This document shows positions 42,340-54,075 of a DNA stretch of 64,000 bases, piece by piece (position 1 is the stretch's first letter; the number at the start of each line of letters is the position of its first letter). A program made the position numbers and the translations under genes. Origin of the DNA: Cordylochernes scorpioides. Lineage: Eukaryota; Arthropoda; Arachnida; Pseudoscorpiones; Chernetidae. The stretch spans positions 117,101,072 through 117,165,071 of the forward strand of contig CP092863.1 of the NCBI GenBank assembly GCA_030710605.1, read 5' to 3'. Under the pieces are notes generated by a model. The model was not told where the DNA came from and made no database searches. It worked only from the letters and a program-made list of their open reading frames with translations.

Positions 42340-43245
42340 AGATGGATATATGTAGCAACCCATTCCTATCAGCTTATTGGCTGATGACCCATTGCTACTA
42401 AAGTCAAACGTTGTTCTTTGGTAGCTGATTGGATGATGACCCATTACTACTAGACTGAAGTCAAATGTTGTTCTTTAATGCATGGTTTGCTGATGACCCA
42501 TTGCTACTAAAATGAAGTTAAACGTTGTTCTTTGGTAGCTGATTGGCTGATGACCCATTGCTACTAGACTGAAGTCAAACGTTGTTCTTTGCTAGCTGAT
42601 TGGCTGATGACCCATTGCTACTAGAATGAAGTTAAACGTTGTTCTTTGCTAGCTGTTTGGCTGATGACTCATTGCTACTAGACTGAAGTCAAACGTTGTT
42701 CTTTGCTAGCTGATTGGCTGATGACCCATTGCTACTAGAATAAGTTAAACGTTGTTCTTTGCTAGCTGTTTGGCTGATGACCCATTGCCACTAGACTGAA
42801 GTCAAACGTTGTTCTTTGCTAGCTGTTTGGCTGATGACCCATTGCTACTAGAATGAAGTTAAACGTTGTTCTTTGGTAGCTGTTTGGCTGATGACTCATT
42901 GCTACTAGACTGAAGTCAAACGTTGTTCTTTGCTAGCTGATTGGCTGATGACCCATTGCTACTAGAATGAAGTTAAACGTTGTTTTTGCTAGCTGTTTGG
43001 CTGATGACCGATTGCTACTAGACTGAAGTCAAACGTTGTTCTTTGCTAGCTGTTTGGCTGATGACCCATTGCTACTAGACTGAAGTCAAACGTTGTTCTT
43101 TGCTAGCTGTTTGGCTGATGACCCATTGCTACTAGACTGAAGTCAAACGTTGTTCTTTGCTAGCTGTTTGGCTGATGACCCATTGCTACTAGACTGAAGT
43201 CAAACCTTGTTCTTTGCTAGCTGATTGGCTGATAGTTCATTCTAT
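42340..43245. repeat. 57-bp minisatellite, about 15 units
   Basis: Unit: GCTAGCTGTTTGGCTGATGA, CCCATTGCTACTAGA, CTGAAGTCAAACGTTGTTC, TTT. Two unit types alternate, ACTGAAGTCAAACG (A) and AATGAAGTTAAACG (B), giving a dimeric order over most of the array; the last four units are all type A. Confidence 0.9.
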
Positions 43246-43249
43246 TTAA

Positions 43250-44225
43250 TGACTCATTGCTTCAATATGAAATCCCAACTTTTATTTATCATAGCTAAAT
43301 CAATTTTGAATATATATAGGTCTATAGAATACACACAAGCTTTATTCTCCTTTAATTAATATTCTTCTTCTGATATCTAGTCCTATGGGTAGTGGCAATG
43401 GCCTCTCCATTTTGTTTAGGTATTGGCCGGTTGTTTTATTAGGTAACGATATGGCTGTTCTTTTTTTTTTTTTTATCGTTTCAATCATTTGAATTCTCCT
43501 TCTTCCTCTACTTCCAGCCACCACCTTCTATACCTTATCTTGTAGTAACAATTTCTTATTGCAGTGGTGTTGGCCTGTTGGCTCTGCTCTTTCTTGTTTC
43601 ATTAATCCATTGTTTTCCTTTCTCCAGCTCCGCTCTGATTTCTCACTTAGAAATAATCAATATTATCTGGATCATTTATAGCTTCGGTGTGTTATCATTC
43701 TGAGATGTATTGTTTCCACCGAGAGGTTTAATTGTGTTTAGATATTTAGGCATTCTTTTGAACCATCGCAACACCTACCTAAATTATTTTGACATGAATA
43801 TGAGTTTGTTGTTGACATAAATATGTTGTAATACCTTGAAAAAGGTTGGTGTTCAGCCAATTGAAATATTGGTGGATAAATTATATTTGTTCCAATATAT
43901 GCCTTTTTAATTGAAGATCTATTTGTGGATTGCTCTATTTTCAAAACATCAATATATATTTTGCTATTTTATAAATTTAAAATATTGTACTCTTTTTTTT
44001 ATTATTATTCAGAGAGTAGAGAGAGTAAATGGATGCCTTGACCAGAAAAAAAAATTGTACCGACATTTCTCGGTGAATATAGTTTTATTCTTCATCAGAA
44101 TTCGAGAATAGAATAAGCGCGTTATCAAGCATAATTAAAAATGGAATGTATTTTGAATATCAAGCAAACCAGGAAAAACCTCTCCAAAAACAAGATCTTC
44201 AAAGCCCCCAGATTTCGAACCTAGA
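43250..44225. other. AT-rich DNA without a gene
   Basis: Nothing recognised. Confidence 0.4.
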
Positions 44226-44227
44226 TA

Positions 44228-45546
44228 CGAGGTGTGTTCAAAAGGTATCGCGACTTTTATGTTTTTTCAAAAATTATTTATTTATTCATGAATACCTATT
44301 TTGTCCCCTTCAAAGTAATCCCCATGATATATTATACACTTGTGCCAACGGTTTTTCCAATCTTCGAAGCACTTCAAAAAATCATTTTTAAAATCTTTTT
44401 CAGCTGCTCCTTCGACGCCGTCTTTATCTCGTCAAGCGTAGCGTAACGTCGTCCTTTCATGGGCCTCTTCAGTTTAGGGAACAAGAAAAAGTCACAGGGG
44501 GCCAGATCTGGGGAATACGGTGGCTGCGGCATCATTAGTTTGTTGTTTTTGGCCAAAAAGTCGCGCACAAGCAACGATGTGTGAGCAGGGGCTTTATCGT
44601 GGTGCAAAAGCCAATTTTTGTTCTTCCACAAATCCGGGCGTTTCTGGCGGATTGCTTCGCGCAGATTGCGCATAACTTGCAGGTAATATTCCTTATTGAC
44701 CGTTCTACCCTGTGGCAAGAACTCATGATGCACCACGCCCCTGCAATCGAAGAAAACTGTCAGCAAAACTTTCACATTCGACCGAACTTGGCGCTCTTTT
44801 CGATCTTGGTTCGTGCGGCAGCTTCCATTGAGATGATTGAGCTTTGGTTTCCACGTCATAACCATAAACCCACGCTTCGTCACCAGTTATGACCCTCTGG
44901 AGCAAATTTGGGTCGTCGCGGACAGAGTCCAACATCTCATTAGCAATGTTCATGCGATGCTGTTTTTTGGTCGCAATTGAGCAATTTTGGTACGAATTTC
45001 GCGGCGACCCGTCTCATGCCCAAATCATTGATAAAAATCGAATGGCACGAGCCAATCGATATGTTTAGGTCCTCAGCAACTTCTCTAACGGTGATTCGAC
45101 GATTGGCCAATATCATTTTCTCCACTTCATTAATTTTTTCGTCTGTTGTTGAAGTGCTCGGGCGTCCGGCACGCTCTTCGTCGTTCACATCTTCTCGGCC
45201 TTCTGAGAACATTTTGTACCACCGATAAACGTTGCTTCGGTCCAAGGTAGCTTCTCCGTATGCCACAGTCAACATTCGGAATGCATCCGCGCACTTAATT
45301 TCGTTTTCACTCAAAATTTGATACAGGTTCTTTGATCCATTTTTTTTAATAGGTAAAAATCGAAGACGATCCAAAACACCTGCAAGCAAAGCAGCTGTCA
45401 ACAATTAAGTGAACATTCAAAATGGCCGAGCTTGTCGGCATAAGTGAGAGACATGAGTACCAACATAAAGCCACAAAAAGATCGAAATTCGAATATATGT
45501 AACCCGCGAAAATTCAAAAGTCGCGATACTTTTTGAACACACCTCG
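44228..45546 (-). mobile_element. mariner element (DD34D), 1319 bp
   Basis: Terminal repeats of about 30 bp starting CGAGGTGTGTTCAAAAGGTA, TA duplications at 44226-44227 and 45547-45548. Encodes one decayed transposase on the minus strand. Confidence 0.92.
44286..45339 (-). pseudogene. mariner transposase, several frameshifts
   Basis: Family signatures appear in successive minus-strand frames: KCADAFRMLTVAYGE and GRPSTSTTDEKI (N-terminal DNA-binding half), VITGDEAWVYGYD (first Asp), HHDKAPAHTS (second Asp) and YSPDLAPCDFFLF (third Asp). There are 34 residues between the second and third Asp, as in mariner. Frame breaks lie near 45313, 44957, 44814 and 44378. The normal start is MDQRTCIKF near 45339. 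It resembles the widespread arthropod mariners with a VHHEFLPQGRTVNKEYY segment. Not functional. Confidence 0.9.
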
Positions 45547-45549
45547 TAC

Positions 45550-46438
45550 ATTGATATACCATAAAATAATATTGTCATATAATTGTAAATAAACCATTGT
45601 ATTGTAAATATGATGAACTGGGTTATTCTTTTGAGTGGCGCACTCAATAAGGTTATTTTAAACTGGAACTGCATAATAAAAATATTTATTTTAAAATGTA
45701 CATATAAAAACCGAATTAAAATTCCTGTGACGTTGATTTATTAATTCAAAAAAAGAATACACAATATGAAAAGCAACTACATAAATATTAAAATGCCTCA
45801 TTCATTTTTTCTCTTTAAGAACGAAATGTAAAAAAAAGTACATTTACAGGAGTAGAAAGTACATTGGTATGGCAGACAGCTCAAACAGTACTTCTTTCAA
45901 TTCTCAATGGGAAGAATGATTCATGGAAACACTAGAGAAATGAAAAAAAAAACTTTATTTATAACTTTGTGGCCTGAAAGGTAAAAAGTCACCGAAAATA
46001 AACTCCAAAAAGGAGTAAATGGAAAGAAAGACTGAAAGGCCAAATTTTATGTAAATGAAGTCCCTGAATTTTAAAATAGCCCCAACGTACCTGAGTTTTT
46101 TTCTATTCGTCTGTTCCGGTGGGTGAGTCGGGAGAATTCGTCGGCATTATGAAGTCTTCTTCAGTTTTTTACTTGGGACATCCAAATGTAGAATTGTTTC
46201 TCTACCTTTGTTGTCACTTTGAAATATCACCCTCGTAAATATTATGTAAAAACTTCCTTTATAACATTTGGTACTGATTTAAAAGAGGTTTTTTTTTAAT
46301 AACGTATAAAAGAATTGTACACACTGATGCGTACGTTATTTAATAAACACGAAATCTTGCAATTTTTGAAAGGAATATACAAAAAAATGAAAATTCCCAA
46401 TTTTTACTTTTAACATTTTACTTTTAACAACTCGTATA
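45550..46438. other. AT-rich DNA without a gene
   Basis: Nothing recognised. Confidence 0.4.
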
Positions 46439-46439
46439 T

Positions 46440-46790
46440 TGTTGCACCAGGCTGCGGTTTGACAGATTCTTCAGTCTTGATTCTCTCCTCAGACACGTCT
46501 TGCATCTTTCCAGAACGTGTCTCAACCATCCTACAAGGTTAAACCAGTCAATAATAAGACAACTATATTTTCAGGTAACACCTCGAATATCTCTTTATTT
46601 ATCATATCAAAGTTTAAAGCAGGTTGGGTATCCAGTGTATCAAAATACAAATGATTTTATAGTATACATAATATTTCATAATAATATTATGTTTTATAAA
46701 AATAAATAAATAGAAAATTTAAAGTTGAAATATATAAAAAATATTATTATGAATAATTTTTAAAATAGGCGCATTAATCAAGATGCAACA
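46440..46790 (-). mobile_element. Solo LTR related to the 53.7-kb Gypsy element
   Basis: Begins TGTTGCACCAGGCTGCGG and ends AATCAAGATGCAACA, giving perfect 7-bp terminal inverse repeats. The first 90 bp closely match the 336-bp LTR at 53740, while the rest has diverged so far that only scattered words align. Flanks ATAT and ATAA, an imperfect 4-bp duplication. No internal region. Confidence 0.85.
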
Positions 46791-46929
46791 ATAAATACTA
46801 CAGTGAGTTCTTTTTTTTTTTTTTTCAATTGTAAAGCTTCTAACTACCTCCTAAGATACTAAACACACCATACGCGTAGCTCTAAAAGTAATAATCCCTT
46901 GTATAATGTCATTAGAAGGGGGAAAATGC

Positions 46930-47095
46930 ATCCAGGGAAAAGTTTCTTGGAAAAAAATCATTTATAATTACCTCAAGCTTTCGGACCTTGGAGTCCTTCT
47001 ACAGCTCTTACTCCTGTAGAAGGTTCGAAAGAGCTCGAAAGCTTGAATTAATTAAATGATTTTTTTTTTTGCAAGATATTTTTCCATGGACGAAT
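46930..47095. repeat. Palindromic family P1 element
   Basis: Arms TGCATCCAGGGAAAAGT and inverse. Hinge CAAGCTTTCGGACCTTGG then AGTCCTTCTACAG, and inverse CTCCTGTAGAAGGTTCG. Confidence 0.8.
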
Positions 47096-47598
47096 TTTTC
47101 TTTCAAATATACGTAGCTCTCTCTCTAAATACCGAAGTTTTACTTTAAAATATTATTAATACTAATGAGAGATACTATAATAAAATAAAATTAGTATTAA
47201 GAGATAAAAACTAAAATAAAACTTAGTTAAACTAGCCTTAGTTATAGATCCGTTCTTATAGCGGGCTTTAATTATATGCGGTAGAATATTGGTTATGCTT
47301 ATAAGTAACGGATCAGAAAATTTGCATACCTATAATCACCATAATCTCTTTATCGAGGATTTTAATCTATTCACTAATTATGTATGTATTGGGATTTACA
47401 ATTAGGCATTGTAGATTACCTATTCTTCTTTAGTTTCTTTCTGCTCTTGAGCAGGTCCTGGAGTCTAGTGTCGCCATATCTTAAGTTCATATCTTTAGTT
47501 CTTTATAGCGTCCCATCCAGTCCACTTCTTCTTCCTACTGTTCTCTTTCAAATCATCTTACCTTCCAGAACTTGAATATTTATAGTTATTAATTATCC
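47096..47598. other. Unassigned AT-rich sequence
   Basis: Nothing recognised. Confidence 0.4.
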
Positions 47599-47599
47599 T

Positions 47600-47760
47600 G
47601 CTGAAGTCCAACCCAACCAGTGAAAGCAAGTAACCAAACGGAGCTCGGTTTCAATAATAAATGTGAAAGTTGACATGTGTACACTTGTCGTGCACGTATA
47701 GAGTAAAAGCAATCACTAACTACCCACCATAAGTATCACAGCTTGTGCTATGTGTACAAG
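47600..47760 (-). repeat. S2 dispersed repeat, partial, reverse
   Basis: AAGTCCAACCCAACCAGTGA, AACCAAACGGAGCTCGG, TAAAAGCAATCACTAACTAC, as in 25805-26105. Confidence 0.65.
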
Positions 47761-48103
47761 GGATAATAAAATATTTTCTACTAATATATTGAAACTATAT
47801 GAACCAAATATACATTATATCAGAGGTAATAGGATTGATAAAAACACTCAATAAAGAATTAGCAATCAGTTTCTCTTTTTATTATAGAAATTTGCATAGT
47901 TTAGATAAGCCTGATAAAGAGCGAACTTGGCTCGAAAGCTTGCTTGTGTTTGTTATAATAAAAGGATACGCATTGTTAATTGCTTATTGAGAGTTTTATA
48001 TATGAACCAAGAGAGAGCACTATCAACAAAATATTCGTCTATCAATGCACAAAGATCTGTTAAATTGGTTTCGATTGTAATAAAAAAATATTTTGATTAT
48101 CTA

Positions 48104-48346
48104 CACCCATGGAGTCAAAACTTAAGGAAGTTGTACCTTTTACCACGTACATCGGGTTTGAGACAATAATTCTGAAAGATATTACAGTGACCTTTATTGA
48201 AGACACACGAGATAACCAATATACACTCATGGACAAAACTTAAGGAAGTTGTACCTTTTACCACGTACATCGGGATTGAGACAATAATTCTGAAAGATAT
48301 TACAGTGACCTTTATTGAAGGCACACGAGATAACCAAGTGTGAACA
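48104..48346. mobile_element. M1 miniature element, 2 tandem units, one end missing
   Basis: Two units in reverse orientation. The sequence stops at ACCAAGTGTGAACACA, so the half with the T-run and the opposite terminus is absent. Confidence 0.8.
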
Positions 48347-48389
48347 CAAGTGTATATAATAAAGTATAAGTATATAATATAAATCACGG

Positions 48390-48416
48390 TAATATATATA
48401 TATATATATATATATT
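48390..48416. repeat. (AT)n microsatellite
   Basis: About 12 uninterrupted AT units. Confidence 0.9.
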
Positions 48417-48419
48417 AAT

Positions 48420-49600
48420 GTTGTAAATAATTTTACCATATTATTTTCTACATAAATTATATTTTTATTAATACTTTATTGTTTATTTCATAGATGAACT
48501 CTGTGACGCCGAGAAGTCCAGACGGCGCTGATGTAGATATATTTATTGTTTGTTTGTTTTTTTTTTGCTTAGTGGAGTTAGACTTTTTTGTTATCAAATA
48601 TGTAAATATACTATATTTTGTTTAATTAAGTTTTTTTCTCTCAAGATTGAGGTATTCTACCTGTTAAGATTCCTCAAGTTTGTTATTACCATTAATTTTG
48701 TAAAACTTTGACGATTGGTTACTAAATAAACCCGTCAAGAGTGGAGTGTTTTGATCTTCTTTAATCAAAAGGCCTCGACTGCTCATCTCATCTCACCACC
48801 AGCACCATTTTTTTAAAAATAATTTTTTAAAATATATTAATAAGAAATCCTAAAAGGTTTCTAAAAATGGAAATTTTCTGGTTTGTCCTTTAGATAAAGA
48901 CAATATGGAGTGGAAAACTTTTCGTAATTTAGGGTTTCCCACTATATGCGGCTATATGCGGTATCTTGTCCATAAATTTCCCTCCCAGCCCCATCTCCTG
49001 TGTTTCTAAAAAGGCTACTTCCCCCTCTTATCATTATGGCAGGAGATTGTGCAAAATGACCTCCAAGTTTTTATTTAGAAAGGAAGATTTGGAGTTCTTA
49101 ATATATTTGTAGCAGCGTGAATGTTCGCTGAATTATATACTGAATGTCATTTTGTCACTCTCTCTCTCTGTGATTGAATTTGGAGAATTTCCATTATGGT
49201 TTAGATAGAGATTTTCCCAGTTATATTTAGCTACACAAGAGTAATGGACATTGAATTGACTTTTGTCACTGTTTTATATTGTATTTATAAGTACATCTTT
49301 CTCACTGGCACACTAACAACAAAAATTAAATTTTTATAGAGGAATTAGAATTATTTGCATATAAAAATAATGATCTAGATTTAAAAAAAAATGTATTTAA
49401 TGAAAAAAAATGCAATTTAGAGAGAAATGAATCTTTTTTAATATTTAAAAATTGAATGAAAATTATATTATAGTATCTCTCTTCAACAACACAGCAATCT
49501 CTGAAAAGAATAAATTTCTCATAATCAATATAGCGTTAATTATTATGTTAGATTTTAAAAAAGAAAAATTTATACAACTAAAAAGAAGATAGATACACTA
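48420..49600. other. AT-rich DNA without a gene
   Basis: Nothing recognised. Confidence 0.4.
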
Positions 49601-49798
49601 CACTCATTGACAAAACTTAAGAAAGTGGAAAGTCTTTGATGTCGCTGGTCATATGTTTTTGAAGGAAACAGAGGCTATTCACACTTTGGCTATCTCGTGT
49701 GTCTTCAATAAAGGTCACTGTAATATCTTTCAGAGTTATTGTCTCAATCCCGATATACATGGTAAAAAGTATAACTTCTTTAAATTTCATCTGAGTGT
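49601..49798. mobile_element. M1 miniature element
   Basis: Single unit: CACTCATTGACAAAACTTAA at the left and a decayed right end (TTAAATTTCATCTGAGTG). Confidence 0.8.
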
Positions 49799-50395
49799 AT
49801 TTTTTTAGAAAAGAGATAGATGCCTTTTATTTTTTAATGTCAATTTTCTAATTGCCAAATTTCCATTCGTATATGCCTTTTATGAAATTATTTTTAAAAG
49901 GTAGATTACCCGAAAGCTTTTAAATATACAATTGGTGAATAATTGAACATATTCTCAAAATTGATTTTATTACCAAAATGTAAAATTAATCATTGAGAGA
50001 TTGTTATTGGTAGCGATGATTCTAGTACCCGTTGACAAGGGAAATTCACGACAATTTAACTGTATATACTATAATCGCGCTTATTTACATATAGCGGCTC
50101 TCGTGCTATGTAGGTGTCTATATATAGAGCTGAGAGAGGACAGAATAAGACGTAACAGCTAGGTAAGATTTGTGACCAACGTCGGAAGTGAACATAAATC
50201 AGCTGGAATCTTCCACCACCGTAAGTTATCGTCTGACCGTGTGTGCCAGTTTCTTCTCGCTAGGATTAGGTTTAGAAAACTTATATCGTGTGATTTAGTG
50301 GGTGGAGAGGTGGTATGAACCTTCGATTGTTCGACAGCCACAATCCAGGTTCGAATCTTGACTTTGGGTACTTTAATGATGATGATAATTTGAGT

Positions 50396-50600
50396 AAAAA
50401 TATCAGGCCTCCAGGGAAAGTATCTTTTCAATAACTTTTTTAAGCTCTAATTTTCAGGCACAAACGCCCTTCTACAGGAAAAACCATGGATAACATACCA
50501 TGTTTTCTCCTGTAGAAGGCCGTTCGTGGATGAAAGCTAGAGAATAAAAAAAGGTTATTGAAAAGACACATATCCCTGGAGGTCTGATAGTTTTACTCCA
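50396..50600. repeat. Palindromic family P1 element
   Basis: Inverse arms from TATCAGGCCTCCAGGGA to TCCCTGGAGGTCTGATAG. Hinge TTTCAGGCACAAACGCCCTT, CTACAGGA and inverse. A half copy with the same end lies at 50756-50860. Confidence 0.85.
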
Positions 50601-51305
50601 TATTGATCCAAAGGATTATTGTATTGAATAAAAAGAAAGTAATTAAATGTGTTTCCCTGATTCTCTCTCTTGTAAAAGTCCAAAACCACCAGTGAGTACA
50701 AATAATCACATTTTCACACATGTCAATTCAATAATCTCTTGTATCAACACTAAGGTGAAAATATCAGACATCCAGAGATAGGTTGCTTCTAAAACATTTT
50801 AATGCACAAATCTCTAGCTTTCAGACACCAAAGTCCTTCTAGAGGAGAAAATCCTCTGCTATAAATCGCCAAGAGGTTTTATAAAATTAGTAGCACATTA
50901 CTTCTGTGTGGCTAGGATTCAACCTGTTTGAAGATTCAATAAACCAAGGGTAGCTCTGAATATTCTAGAATGTTAAAAATTCCAATATTGCCTTTTTAAA
51001 CATTCACATCCTACGAGAACAATAATATGGTAACAAAGTATTTATTAATTTTATTATTTTTATTAACAGAGTGGTCATTTTTATGTTTATATCTTGCTAC
51101 TCTGTAAATTTCCCTCGTGGCTTATCTTTTGTTTATAATCCATAGTTTGTTCTTGCCTGAAATAAATTGCTGTCTTATCCCGAAGTTGGTCTTCCCTAAT
51201 TTTCCACGTGGCAATATCAATAAAATCAGATGTCAATATAATCGTTTTCAAATTGAATTAAGAGGCTTTTATTTTTCAATTTAATATTTAGCTATTTAGC
51301 ATCAT
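50601..51305. other. Unassigned; half P1 element at 50756-50860
   Basis: The P1 half shows ATATCAGACATCCAGAGATA and CTAGCTTTCAGACACC then AGTCCTTCTAGAGG. The remainder is AT-rich without recognisable genes. Confidence 0.45.
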
Positions 51306-51308
51306 TAC

Positions 51309-51508
51309 ATACTCATGGACAAAACTTAAGTAAGTTGTATCTTTAAGCATGTATAACTCTGAAAGATATTTGATACACACTCACCTTTATTGAAGACACA
51401 CGGGATAACCAAGTGTGAACTAAATTGCCTCTGTCTAAAAAAAAAAAAAAAAAAACGACCGATGTCAAAGTCTTTGGACTTTCTACTTTTAGTTTTGTCC
51501 GTGAGTGT
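51309..51508. mobile_element. M1 miniature element
   Basis: Single unit in reverse, with ACTCATGGACAAAACTTAAG, a central deletion around TATAACTCTGAAAGATAT, a long A-run and a right end TTTTGTCCGTGAGTG. Confidence 0.8.
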
Positions 51509-51534
51509 ATATATGTATAATTTCCATCCTCCTG

Positions 51535-52540
51535 ATGTATGCCGCTCCATTGTGGGCAACAGAGCATAAAGACTTACTGGACAGTATACAAGACATATTT
51601 TTCCGTAGGTTCCTGAATCTGCCCAGTACACTCCAGGCTACATAATCAGATTAGAAACCGGTCGTATCTCATTGAGTGTAACAGCTTTAAAATTAACCCT
51701 GAAGTATTGGCTGCGGGTGTTGAATATGAACAGTGACAGATTCCCGCGTATATGTTTTAATAGAACACGGGAACTGTCTAATGCTTCGGGCACACCCATC
51801 GGTTTCATTAAAAAGCTCACCAATCTGCTTAACAATAATGGATCCCCTGCACTTGTTTCCTGTGATAACCCTGAAACGCTGAGGAGCGCGATTACAGGGC
51901 TCTTAAAACAGCGGCAGACCAATCTATACAAAACGACCTTACAAGAATGGATAAATCTAAGCTATACTCTCACTACAAAGACATTTACATATCTTTCATG
52001 ACGGAGGGATACCTTTTAGGGGATTTTCCTTTCCCGGTTGTAAGACTACTCGCACAAGTTAGAATACTTTCAAGTTTTTTTAGAGAAAACCACACCAAGA
52101 TGCTCTGCGGTGAAGACCCGATTTGTACCTTCTGTAATTCAAAACTAAAAAATGAAGTCACTCACTATATTTTTGATTTCTCTGCTCTGAAAGAAGAAAG
52201 AAGAACCCTTATGCTCAAAACTGGGCAACTCTGTGCTTCACTTCCCTCAATAATTGACAATATGACCCAGAATAAGTATATTGCTACGGCGTTTTATGGT
52301 TTCCACAAGTCCATATCTCAGAAGAAGGCCAAGTGACACTCACTCCTCACTTTCTTACTGCTACTCTTTTTGTGTTGTTTTTCTTGCTTCCCTCTTTCTC
52401 TTTCTTGTTTTTTTTTTTTCCTTTTTCTTCTGTCTATATCGTTGTTTCTTTTGTCTCATTGCTTTGTTCTTATGCATACCTCTGGTGAACCTGTATAGGG
52501 TCAGTGACCCTAAATAAAGGCTTTTTGTTGTTGTTGTTGT
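51535..52540 (+). pseudogene. LINE ORF2 C-terminal part with 3' untranslated region
   Basis: Three + frames in succession give YAAPLWATEHKDLLDSIQDI, ISLSVTALKLTLKYWLRVLN and RLLAQVRILSSFFRENHTKM then CTFCNSKLKNEVTHYIFDF. This is the order after the reverse transcriptase of non-LTR elements (post-palm region, then a zinc knuckle). The last knuckle cysteine is replaced by Phe. Frame changes near 51640 and 51960. A T-rich untranslated region ends GGTCAGTGACCCTAAATAAA then (GTT)n. The same 3' end was inserted at 32739-32812. Confidence 0.75.
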
Positions 52541-52544
52541 ATAA

Positions 52545-53100
52545 TATCCATCCATAGAATTTATGAATTAAAAAAAACAGATAAAAGGGAAAATTTTAAA
52601 ATGTAGTTTTGGTTTTATTTTTATACAGAAAATTAAATGTATTACATACCGTTTATTTTTTGGGGCAATAAGGTAACATCACAAGGACAACTACGAATTA
52701 CTTATTTTAAAGTCGTTGAAGAATCAGAGATATTCTCGGCTGAACCAGAGATCGCGGATTTTATGGAAGCAGATGAGCTAGCTTACTTCTAAATACAGTT
52801 TCGTGACAAAAATTATTGAAAACTTGTGTGGTGAAATTCGTGTAACTGTGACATGTATTCCTGACTATTTATCTATTTCTCCTCAACCAGCCATAGGCTG
52901 GCAGTATTCCTGTTTTCTCATAGCTTCCTTTCTATGGCCAATCTTTTGATAGCACCGTAGCTTCTTCTCCAGAAATTGTTCGTGTGTTCCAAATTCTAAA
53001 TAACTTGATTAGGTGCCGCTCAAAAAGAGAAACCTAGATCATCTTATTTACAGTATACTGTGGGGAATGTACAGGGTTTGTTCATTTACAATTATAATTT
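52545..53100. other. Unassigned sequence
   Basis: Nothing recognised. Confidence 0.4.
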
Positions 53101-53102
53101 AC

Positions 53103-53222
53103 TAGACGAATGGCCCGGGCAATGCCCGGGTTTTACCCGAGTGCGGATATATTTTAAAAACGTTTTAATTCAAATACTATTCGTTACAATTATAAATTGG
53201 CGCCATGGATGTCACTCTTGTG
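53103..53222. repeat. Repeat with CCCGGGC hairpin end, copy 2
   Basis: Inverse of 15898-16003: ACTAGACGAATGGCCCGGGC, AATGCCCGGGTTTTACCCG, ACTATTCGTTACAATTATAA, GGCGCCATGGATGTCA. Confidence 0.65.
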
Positions 53223-53306
53223 AAACGTCCCGTTCCAAACTGTGTGTTTTTAAAATGTTTTAACTATATATAATATAACGGTATAATAACGGTATAAAGA
53301 AATAAT

Positions 53307-53383
53307 GAGCCTATAGCCTAGTGTAGTGGTCATGGCATCTGCCCGGTAAGCGGAAGGTCGTGGGTTCGATTCCCATCCCTTGA
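53307..53383 (+). tRNA. tRNA-like sequence (loop GGT, Thr-like), probably a pseudogene
   Basis: Good A box (TAGCCTAGTGTAGTGG) and perfect B box (GGTTCGATTCC). T stem GTGGG/CCCAT, anticodon stem TCTGC/GCGGA with 7-nt loop CCGGTAA (anticodon GGT; position 33 is C, not U). The acceptor arms (GAGCCTA and CCCTTGA) do not pair, and no T-run follows. It may be a decayed tRNA or the head of a SINE; it ends 25 bp before the minisatellite. Confidence 0.5.
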
Positions 53384-53408
53384 CCTTGTATACATCTTGC
53401 TTCCTAGG

Positions 53409-53735
53409 GTTGCCTAGAGTGGCCGCTATAGACAGGGTGGTCTGTATAGACAGGTGGATGTATCACACAGCTGATAACAGGGTTGCCTAGAGTGGCCGCT
53501 ATAGACAGGGTGGTCTGTATAGACAGGTGGATGTATCACACAGCTGATAACAGGGTTGTCTAGAGTGGTCGCTATAGACAGGGTGGTCTGTATAGACAGG
53601 TGTATGTATCACACTGCTGATAACAGGGTTGCCTGAAGTGACCGCTATAGACAGGGTGGTCTGTATAGACAGGTGAATGTAACACACTGATGATAACAGG
53701 GTTGCCTAAAGTGACCGCTATAGACAGGGTGGTCT
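53409..53735. repeat. 73-bp minisatellite, left part (about 4.5 units)
   Basis: Same unit as 58937-64000. It breaks at TCTGTAT where the Gypsy element inserted, so it was one array before the insertion. Confidence 0.9.
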
Positions 53736-53739
53736 GTAT

Positions 53740-54075
53740 TGTTGCACTGGGCTGCGGTTTGGCAGATTCTTCAGTCTTGAGTCTCTCCTCAGACGTGTCT
53801 TGCATCTTTCCAGAGCGTGTTTCAACCATCCTACAAATTTATATAAGGGAATAATGAGATAAGTCTACTTTAAGTAGCCTCCAGAATCATTTATTTATTT
53901 TTCTCACATCAAAGAGAGCATTGAAGTCACACGTGTACCTAAATACAAATGATGATAATCTAAATAATCTGTTTTAAATAAATATCATAGAATATAAAAA
54001 TAAATAAATATATAATTTAAATTTCAAATATATTAAAAATAATATAAGAAATACGCCATTAATCATGATGTAACA
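53740..54075 (-). repeat. 3' LTR of the Gypsy element
   Basis: Read on the minus strand it begins TGTTACATCATGA, where TGA (54063-54065) is the pol stop. It also contains the gag start segment, whose frame here runs out into the flanking minisatellite (to 53572). Confidence 0.92.

Noticed and set aside
44581-45228. Plus-strand frames in the mariner element
   Set aside because: They are antisense to the decayed transposase.
52281-52517. Hydrophobic 78-codon frame resembling a membrane protein
   Set aside because: It is a translation of the T-rich 3' untranslated region of the LINE; the hydrophobicity comes from TTT/CTT runs.
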